Below are positions 5,835 to 11,053 of a stretch of DNA of 11,053 nucleotides, in pieces; position 1 is the stretch's first letter; each line of letters begins with the position of its first letter. A program made the position numbers and the translations under genes. Below the pieces are notes generated by a model. It saw only the letters and a list, made by a program, of their open reading frames with translations, did no database searches and was not told where the DNA came from. The stretch is taken from contig CAMCFW010000034.1 in the NCBI GenBank assembly GCA_945874195.1, positions 1 through 11,053 on the forward strand. Direction: 5' to 3'. Origin of the DNA: Chryseobacterium gleum. Lineage in GTDB: Bacteria; Bacteroidota; Bacteroidia; UBA10329.

Positions 5835-7472
5835 ATGCAGATAAGATTATCCCAACTCAACTATCACATCGGAAATTTCGAGGCTAACGTTCGGAAGATC
5901 ATCGATGAAATTGAAAAGGGAAAGAATGAAGGCATTGACATGATGGTGTTTGCCGAACTGAGCGTTTGTGGTTATCCACCACGCGATTTTCTGGAATTCG
6001 AAGACTTTATAAAACGCTGCGAAAGTTCGATAAATGAAATTGCACGGTCGTGCAACGGCATAAGTGCCATTGTAGGTGCGCCCATTCGCAATGCTGACAT
6101 CAGCGGAAAAGGGCTTTACAATGCTGCTTTTGTGCTCGGAAACGGAGAAATAAAGCAGGTCGTTAGAAAAGCGCTGCTACCCAACTACGACATTTTTGAT
6201 GAGTATCGTTACTTCGAGCCCGCCCGGACATTCGAAGTGGTGGAACTGGATGGAGTTCGAATAGCACTGACCATTTGCGAAGACCTTTGGAACATCGAAG
6301 ACCCGCTCTATATCGTGCATCCTATGGATGAGCTGATGAAGCAGCGGCCAGAGCTGATGATCAATATAGCCGCCTCGCCATTCGATTTTTCGCATCGCGA
6401 AGACCGCATTCGGATCCTTCAAAAAAATGCCATCAAGTATCAACTTCCGATACTTTATACCAACCACGTGGGCGCCCAGACCGAATTGATCTTTGATGGT
6501 GGTTCGATGGCCGTGGATGCAGACGGAAGCCTAATTCACGAACTGAATTATTTTGAAGAGGATTCGTTCACCCTCTCATTCAATGGAAAGTTGAGATCGG
6601 ATAATGTCGATAGAAATCTGGACCAACGAACGAAGATTGAGAGGATACATGATGCACTTGTACTCGGCATTCGCGATTATTTCGGCAAATTGGGGTTCAA
6701 TAAGGCCGTGCTCGGACTTTCAGGTGGCATTGATTCGGCCATAGTGCTCTATCTGGCCCAGAAGGCCTTGGGCCCAGAAAACGTTCGCACTTTGCTGATG
6801 CCCTCCGAGTTTTCTTCGCAACATTCAATTGACGACTCGGTTCAATTGTCCAACAACCTTGGAACGCAGTTCGAGATCATATCCATAACTGATCTGTTCG
6901 AGAAATTCAGAGCCGACCTGGGCCCGTTGTTCGGAGACCTTCCGTTCAATTTGGCCGAAGAGAATCTGCAAGCACGTATTCGAGGAGTTTTGTTGATGGC
7001 GGTTTCAAACAAATTCGGGAATATTTTGTTGAACACCTCGAACAAAAGCGAATGCGCTGTCGGCTATTCAACCATATACGGAGACATGAACGGTGGACTT
7101 TCGGTCATTGCTGATCTATATAAGACCGAAGTGTATGAATTGGCTGAATGGATAAATCGGAACGGAGATGTAATTCCTAAGAGCATCATTAGCAAAGCTC
7201 CGAGTGCAGAGCTGAGGCCCGACCAAAAGGATTCGGATTCGCTGCCCGACTACGCGATTCTGGATAAGATTTTGATCGAGTATATCGAAAATCGCAAAGG
7301 ACCTGCCGAGATCATTTCACTCGGATTTGACGAATCATTGGTCAATAGAATACTAAGGTTGGTAAATTTGAACGAATACAAGAGATATCAGACCCCACCC
7401 ATACTTCGAGTGTCAAAAAAGGCATTCGGAATGGGCAGAAGGGTTCCGATAGTGGGAAAGTATCTTTGCTAA
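5835..7472 (+). CDS. nadE: Glutamine-dependent NAD+ synthetase
   Basis: This enzyme catalyses the last step of NAD biosynthesis: deamido-NAD+ plus ATP and glutamine to NAD+. The 545-residue length fits the two-domain glutamine-hydrolysing form. Residues 1 to about 250 are the nitrilase-type glutaminase domain with the Glu41 (VFAELSVCG), Lys112 (RKALLPNY) and Cys148 (LTICEDLW) triad all present. From about 270 onward is the synthetase domain with the ATP pyrophosphatase loop LSGGIDSA (SGGIDS at 296-301), TSNKSE (401-406), YGDMNGG (415-421) and KAPSAELRPDQKD. The ATG at 5835 begins exactly at the nitrilase fold. It is expected to be cytoplasmic and essential unless NAD is salvaged. A lipoprotein gene follows 13 bases later. 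nadE next to gldB is an arrangement I recall from flavobacteria; here the barrel gene lies between them. Confidence 0.97.
   Translation: MQIRLSQLNYHIGNFEANVRKIIDEIEKGKNEGIDMMVFAELSVCGYPPRDFLEFEDFIKRCESSINEIARSCNGISAIVGAPIRNADISGKGLYNAAFVLGNGEIKQVVRKALLPNYDIFDEYRYFEPARTFEVVELDGVRIALTICEDLWNIEDPLYIVHPMDELMKQRPELMINIAASPFDFSHREDRIRILQKNAIKYQLPILYTNHVGAQTELIFDGGSMAVDADGSLIHELNYFEEDSFTLSFNGKLRSDNVDRNLDQRTKIERIHDALVLGIRDYFGKLGFNKAVLGLSGGIDSAIVLYLAQKALGPENVRTLLMPSEFSSQHSIDDSVQLSNNLGTQFEIISITDLFEKFRADLGPLFGDLPFNLAEENLQARIRGVLLMAVSNKFGNILLNTSNKSECAVGYSTIYGDMNGGLSVIADLYKTEVYELAEWINRNGDVIPKSIISKAPSAELRPDQKDSDSLPDYAILDKILIEYIENRKGPAEIISLGFDESLVNRILRLVNLNEYKRYQTPPILRVSKKAFGMGRRVPIVGKYLC
7461..7468 (+). 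promoter_or_regulatory. Possible internal -7 element for the lipocalin-like gene
   Basis: TATCTTTG matches TAnnTTTG and overlaps the last nadE codons, 17 bases before the ATG at 7486. No -33 element is apparent, so this may be a chance match; simple cotranscription with nadE is the alternative. Confidence 0.25.
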
Positions 7473-7485
7473 AACAAGATCCATA

Positions 7486-7884
7486 ATGACAAGAATAGCC
7501 GCTTATTTACTTGTGTTGCTAATAGCCGCTGGCTGTGCTACCAAAGACGAAAAAGCAAGAACGAACATTGCAAAGACATGGAAGATCTCGAAGGTTTTTC
7601 AGAATGGGACTGACGTGACCACTACCTACACCGATACGCGCGAGAATTATCGCCTATCGTTCACCAACGGAGGAACTTTCCAAGAATCCTATCTCGTTTC
7701 CTCAGGCGGTGGGCAAGTGAACGTATCAGGTTCGTGGGTGTTTTCAGACGGCATAAGCAAGGTCACGCTGACCGATGGAACTCAGACGCGCGTTTACCAA
7801 GTGGACCTTTTAGACGAGGATAACTTCAACATCACCGACCTAGGATCCACGAATGATCGCGAAATTCTGTTCGTTCCTGCTTAG
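7486..7884 (+). CDS. Small lipocalin-like lipoprotein
   Basis: This 132-residue protein has a lipoprotein signal of 16 residues ending in the lipobox IAAGC, with Cys17 as the lipidated residue. The mature part begins ATKDEKARTNIAKTWKI, then alternates short beta strands (the YRLSFTNGGTFQESY and GSWVFSDGISKVTLTDG segments). This resembles the small lipocalin-like lipoproteins common in Bacteroidota, in which an N-terminal W/K-x-W-x-I strand precedes a calyx. The ligand and role are unknown, and I do not recognise a named gene. It starts 13 bases after nadE, so it is either the second gene of that operon or driven by a weak internal promoter. It converges on korB with a 10-base gap and no visible terminator. 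Confidence 0.75.
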   Translation: MTRIAAYLLVLLIAAGCATKDEKARTNIAKTWKISKVFQNGTDVTTTYTDTRENYRLSFTNGGTFQESYLVSSGGGQVNVSGSWVFSDGISKVTLTDGTQTRVYQVDLLDEDNFNITDLGSTNDREILFVPA

Positions 7885-7894
7885 AACTCAGGTG

Positions 7895-8920
7895 TTAGCC
7901 GATGGTCCAAGTGTTCTTTCCCCTCAGCAATGAGTTCAGGTCTCCTTCACCGAACTGACTTTTCGCTTGATCGACCTGATCATTAAGCTGGTCTTCATAA
8001 CAAGCCCTTTGTTCTGAATAGAACACCCCGAAAGGACGTGGAAAGTTTCCTTCAAGAGACGGGTCCTGATAGAACCTGACGAGAATGTTCGCTTTTCCGC
8101 AATCATGCTCATCATGTATCCAAAGTTCGTTCGTGCTGACCTCATCCAGCTTTACAATCACCGGTTTGAATCCGTCAAGCACTATTCCCAGCTCGTTATT
8201 CTCTCCAAAGATCAACGGCTTGCCATGCTCAACAAAAAGGGTCTGGTGTTTCTTCGTCTCCTTATCGGTCATACCGAAAAACGCTCCATCGTTGAACACG
8301 TTGCAGTTCTGATAGATCTCAACCATCGAAGTTCCCTTGTGACCATTTGCGCGGACCAGCACATCGCGAAGGTGAACTGGATCCCGATCCATTGTGCGGG
8401 CAAAGAAGGTAGAATCGGCACCCAGACACAACGTGGCCGGATTGAACGGGTGATCAAGCGAACCCATTGGGGTCGATTTGGTGGTCTTTCCTTCTTCAGA
8501 CGTGGGGGAATATTGTCCCTTCGTCAGTCCATAGATCTGGTTGTTGAAAAGCAGCACGTTTATGTTGAAATTCCTTCGAAGAAGATGGATCAGATGATTG
8601 CCTCCTATGGAAAGCGCGTCTCCATCACCAGTTATCATCCAAACACTCAGTTCCGGATGGGTGATCTTCAGGCCGCTGACCACCGCTGGGGCACGCCCGT
8701 GGATGCTGTGCATGCCATAGGTGTTCATGTAATACGGGAAGCGACTGCTGCAGCCAATTCCAGACACGAATACCACATTTTCTCGGGAAACACCCATCTC
8801 CGGAATTACCTTTTGAACTTGTTTCAGTATGGAATAGTCGCCACAACCGGGACACCACCTTACTTCCTGATCGGTCTCAAAATCCTTGGCGGTCAATGCG
8901 CCATTCAATGCCTCTGCCAT
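7895..8920 (-). CDS. korB: 2-oxoglutarate (2-oxoacid):ferredoxin oxidoreductase beta subunit
   Basis: This is the thiamine-diphosphate and [4Fe-4S] subunit of a two-subunit 2-oxoacid:ferredoxin oxidoreductase. It converts a 2-oxoacid and CoA to acyl-CoA, CO2 and reduced ferredoxin, or the reverse. In 341 residues I see the cluster ligands CPGC (Cys23, Cys26), Cys57 in SGIGCSSRFPYY and Cys206 in YQNCNVFND. The ThDP/Mg motif GDGDALSIGGNH is at 98-109, followed by NNQIYGLTKGQ. The Cys23/26/57/206 spacing closely matches the Sulfolobus enzyme as I recall it. Substrate preference between 2-oxoglutarate and pyruvate cannot be proven, but Bacteroidota homologues are usually annotated as 2-oxoglutarate type. 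It lies 3 bases after korA, so the subunits are translated from one mRNA. No ferredoxin gene is present in the window. Confidence 0.93.
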   Translation of the reverse strand: MAEALNGALTAKDFETDQEVRWCPGCGDYSILKQVQKVIPEMGVSRENVVFVSGIGCSSRFPYYMNTYGMHSIHGRAPAVVSGLKITHPELSVWMITGDGDALSIGGNHLIHLLRRNFNINVLLFNNQIYGLTKGQYSPTSEEGKTTKSTPMGSLDHPFNPATLCLGADSTFFARTMDRDPVHLRDVLVRANGHKGTSMVEIYQNCNVFNDGAFFGMTDKETKKHQTLFVEHGKPLIFGENNELGIVLDGFKPVIVKLDEVSTNELWIHDEHDCGKANILVRFYQDPSLEGNFPRPFGVFYSEQRACYEDQLNDQVDQAKSQFGEGDLNSLLRGKNTWTIG

Positions 8921-8923
8921 CTT

Positions 8924-10771
8924 TTAGTTCAGTAGTTCCAACACCTTTTCTTTGATCTCGCCCTTTGTAAACGGAATTCCCTTCACCTTATTCAATGCCA
9001 CGGTCGGAATGAGGAATTGACTTCTGATGATCATGTTCAACTGTCCCATGTTCATTTCGGGTATCAGAACCTTGTCAAATCCACGAAGCACCGTTTCAAT
9101 GTTCTTGGGAAAAGGAAAAAGGTATCTGACATGTGCGTGAGAAACCGAATGGCCTTCTTCACGAAGCTCTTTCGTGGCAGCTTTTATGGCTCCGAAAGTG
9201 GAACCCCATCCAAGCACCAACACTTTTCCGTTGGCCTCGCCAACTTCAATGTCCTGTAGTGGGATATTATTGGCGATGTTCGCCACTTTACTGGCCCGGG
9301 TATTCACCATGTGCTGATGATTTTCCGGGTCGTAGCTAATGTTGCCGGTCCGGTCTTCCTTCTCAATTCCCCCAACTCGGTGCTCCAAGCCTAACGTTCC
9401 CGGAATGGCCCATTTTCGAACCAGATTCTCATCTCGTTCATAAGGGTAGTAGGTTCCGTCTTTAAGATCGCTCGGCTTTGCGAAGTTTCCTTTGAAGGAA
9501 GGAAGTTCGTCCATTGTAGGGAAGCGCCATGGTTCGGCACCATTGGCCAAGTAGCCGTCCGAAAGGAAAAAGACGGGCGTCATGTGCTGAACCGCCAATC
9601 GGCACGCTTCAAACGCCATGGTGAAACAATCGGAAGGTGTGGCCGCTGCTACCACAGCTACAGGCGATTCGCCATTTCGGCCGTAAATGGCCTGCATCAG
9701 GTCTGCCTGTTCTGTTTTTGTAGGTAAACCTGTTGATGGGCCTCCACGCTGAACGTTTACTATGACCAATGGCAATTCTAGCATCAGTGCAAGACCGATG
9801 GCTTCGCCTTTCAGTGCAATGCCCGGTCCGCTAGAAGCAGTGATGCCCAGTGCACCCCCGAACGAAGCTCCTATTGCCGAGGCCACGGCAGCAATCTCAT
9901 CTTCAGCCTGAAAAGTCCTTACCCCGAAGTTCTTGTGTTTAGCCAATTCGTGAAGGATGTCTGATGCCGGGGTTATCGGGTAGCTTCCGTAGAAAAGATC
10001 GAGCCCCGATCGTTGGGCAGCTGCCACCAGACCGATGGCTGCGGCCTCATTTCCCATGATGTTGCGATAAACACCTCTTGGCATTTCGGCCTTCTCAACG
10101 CTGAAACGGGTTGTGGCGGTTTCGGTCGTATCGCCATAATTGAACCCGGCTCTCAGCACTTTCACGTTCGCATCAACTACTTCGGGCTTCTTTTTGAATT
10201 TGTCGTTGATAAATTTGATGGTCGGGTCGAGCGATCGGTCGAACATCCAGAGCACATAGCCAAGCACAAACATGTTCTTTGTCCGGTCTATGTCCTTTTG
10301 GCCAAGTCCGCTGTCTTTTAAACATTCTTTGGTCAATTTGGTCACTTCGATTGGGTAGACCTTATAGTTGCTCAGCGAACCGTCTTCCAACGCGCTGATT
10401 CCGCTTTCAATCTTGGCTAATCTCAGATTCTTAGGGTCGAAGCCATCGGTATTCGCAATGATGACCCCGCCTTTTTTCAAGCTTTTGAGGTTGGCTTTCA
10501 GTGCGGCAGCATTCATCACCACCAAGGCATCGCATTCGTCACCCGGGGTGAAAATTTCGATGCTGCCGTAATGCAATTGGAAGCCTGAAACACCGGCAAG
10601 GGTTCCCTGCGGGGCGCGAATTTCGGCCGGAAAATTCGGAAATGTGCTAAGGTCGTTTCCAAATAACGCATTTGTATCGGTGAATTGTGATCCGGTTAGT
10701 TGAATCCCATCACCCGAATCTCCAGCAAAAAGAATGGTTATTTCCTTGGCTTTTTCAATCGTTGCAGACAT
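8924..10771 (-). CDS. korA: 2-oxoglutarate (2-oxoacid):ferredoxin oxidoreductase alpha subunit (gamma-alpha fusion)
   Basis: This is the large subunit that partners KorB; 615 residues from the ATG at 10771. Residues 1 to about 200 are the gamma-type domain (AGDSGDGIQLTG at 16-27, then FPAEIRAPQGTLAGVSG). Residues from about 235 form the pyrimidine-binding alpha domain with the YPITP motif (264-268), QAEDE (288-292), ASSGPG (312-317) and the NVQRGGPSTGLPTKTEQAD region near 339-357. The last 110 residues are the C-terminal transketolase-like domain (VLVLGWGSTFGA). This gamma-alpha fusion is the usual two-subunit layout. The frame is open to a TTG at 10792, but that TTG lies inside a TAnnTTTG promoter element, so the ATG giving MSATIEKAKE is the better start. 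korB follows after 3 bases; an Nfu-type gene lies 84 bases upstream in the same direction. Confidence 0.93.
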   Translation of the reverse strand: MSATIEKAKEITILFAGDSGDGIQLTGSQFTDTNALFGNDLSTFPNFPAEIRAPQGTLAGVSGFQLHYGSIEIFTPGDECDALVVMNAAALKANLKSLKKGGVIIANTDGFDPKNLRLAKIESGISALEDGSLSNYKVYPIEVTKLTKECLKDSGLGQKDIDRTKNMFVLGYVLWMFDRSLDPTIKFINDKFKKKPEVVDANVKVLRAGFNYGDTTETATTRFSVEKAEMPRGVYRNIMGNEAAAIGLVAAAQRSGLDLFYGSYPITPASDILHELAKHKNFGVRTFQAEDEIAAVASAIGASFGGALGITASSGPGIALKGEAIGLALMLELPLVIVNVQRGGPSTGLPTKTEQADLMQAIYGRNGESPVAVVAAATPSDCFTMAFEACRLAVQHMTPVFFLSDGYLANGAEPWRFPTMDELPSFKGNFAKPSDLKDGTYYPYERDENLVRKWAIPGTLGLEHRVGGIEKEDRTGNISYDPENHQHMVNTRASKVANIANNIPLQDIEVGEANGKVLVLGWGSTFGAIKAATKELREEGHSVSHAHVRYLFPFPKNIETVLRGFDKVLIPEMNMGQLNMIIRSQFLIPTVALNKVKGIPFTKGEIKEKVLELLN

Positions 10772-10789
10772 GCTTTTTCTTAAGAGGGG

Positions 10790-10797
10790 CAAATGTA
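10790..10797 (-). promoter_or_regulatory. korA: Candidate -7 element of the korA-korB promoter
   Basis: The minus strand reads TACATTTG, an exact TAnnTTTG match, with its last base 18 bases before the korA ATG. Initiation near 10784 would give a leader of about 13 bases. The -33 side is weak: only CAA on the plus strand at 10812-10814, which is too close. Confidence 0.4.
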
Positions 10798-10818
10798 GTC
10801 AGCTAGCGTGGCAATGGA

Positions 10819-10835
10819 AACTGAATCCGTCAGTT
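10819..10835 (-). other. Small stem-loop between the Nfu gene and korA
   Basis: A perfect 6-bp inverted repeat (AACTGA at 10819-10824, TCAGTT at 10830-10835) has a 5-base loop. On the minus strand only TTTCC follows, so it would be a poor terminator. It lies where a korA -33 element is expected, so an operator or weak attenuator is possible, but chance is a real alternative. Confidence 0.25.
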
Positions 10836-10855
10836 CTAAGATATTATGCTAACAT

Positions 10856-11053
10856 TTAGGAGTTGATCGATTCTACAGCCCTTATCTGCGGAACGGCACG
10901 TTTAACCGCTTCTTCCACGCCTGCTTTCAGGGTCATTTCGCTCATGTTGCAGCTTTTGCAAGAACCCAATAATCGAAGCTGGACGATCATGTCTTCGGTG
11001 ATGTTCACCAGTTCCATGTTACCTCCATCTGCAATAAGGAAAGGGCGCATAAG
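10856..11053 (-). CDS. NifU-like (Nfu) iron-sulfur scaffold domain protein, partial
   Basis: Only the C-terminal part is in the window; the 5' end lies beyond 11053. About 65 codons are visible, reading RPFLIADGGNMELVNI, then LLGSCKSCNMSEMTLKAGVEE and a TAA stop. The CxxC pair within GSCKSC is the cluster-binding site of the Nfu domain, in which two protomers share a [4Fe-4S] cluster that is passed to target enzymes. The Met encoded at 11048-11050 is probably internal, because the family continues a dozen or so residues further upstream and the preceding codon (Leu) fits the helix. It is followed by korA-korB in the same direction after an 84-base gap that holds a candidate promoter. An iron-sulfur donor next to an iron-sulfur enzyme is sensible, though pairing is inferred from position. 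Confidence 0.88.
   Translation of the reverse strand, partial: LMRPFLIADGGNMELVNITEDMIVQLRLLGSCKSCNMSEMTLKAGVEEAVKRAVPQIRAVESINS

Noticed and set aside
8105..8935. A 276-codon rightward open frame antisense to korB
   Set aside because: It lies wholly opposite a well-supported korB with catalytic motifs, shows no recognisable domain, and has the low-complexity look of a complementary-frame shadow.

Overview
The window looks like a chromosomal housekeeping segment from a member of the Bacteroidota, most likely a flavobacterium-like marine or freshwater lineage. Four things support this. gldB and gldC are adjacent. There is a secreted protein with a type B type-9-secretion (T9SS) C-terminal domain. 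Start codons lack Shine-Dalgarno sequences. Several genes are preceded by the Bacteroidota -7 promoter element TAnnTTTG. I see no tRNA, rRNA, CRISPR array, insertion sequence, phage gene or toxin-antitoxin pair. Genes are tightly packed, and no gene-free stretch exceeds about 130 bases.

Layout from left to right. A two-gene rightward operon (about 55-1475) encodes an alpha/beta hydrolase and the ribosome-assembly GTPase EngB. It converges on a leftward monocistronic gene (3436-1526) for a large secreted T9SS type B protein, and both end at a shared hairpin at 1480-1501. Next is the leftward gldB-gldC pair (4908-3567), encoding a gliding-motility lipoprotein and its small cytoplasmic companion. 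Divergent from gldB is an outer-membrane beta-barrel gene (4958-5779). It ends in a strong terminator that abuts the start codon of glutamine-dependent NAD+ synthetase, nadE (5835-7472). nadE is followed by a small lipocalin-like lipoprotein gene (7486-7884). The right end is leftward: a partial Nfu/NifU-type iron-sulfur scaffold (11053-10856), then korA-korB (10771-7895), the two subunits of a 2-oxoacid (probably 2-oxoglutarate):ferredoxin oxidoreductase.

Functionally there are two themes. The left two thirds is an envelope and motility neighbourhood: GldB, GldC, a beta-barrel and a T9SS cargo protein, mixed with conserved essential genes (engB, nadE). From memory, hydrolase-engB and gldC-gldB-nadE clusters recur in flavobacteria, so this appears to be a conserved block with a cargo gene and a barrel gene interposed. 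The right third is central metabolism: an iron-sulfur and thiamine-diphosphate enzyme next to an iron-sulfur assembly protein.

The window does not reveal a clearly new biological system. The most interesting signals are regulatory. A candidate nadE promoter is interlocked with the preceding gene's terminator. Two -7 elements face each other between gldB and the barrel gene. In two genes (the hydrolase and korA) the longest open frame starts at a TTG that is really the end of a promoter -7 element, so their true starts are probably downstream. All promoter calls rest on reading short motifs by eye.
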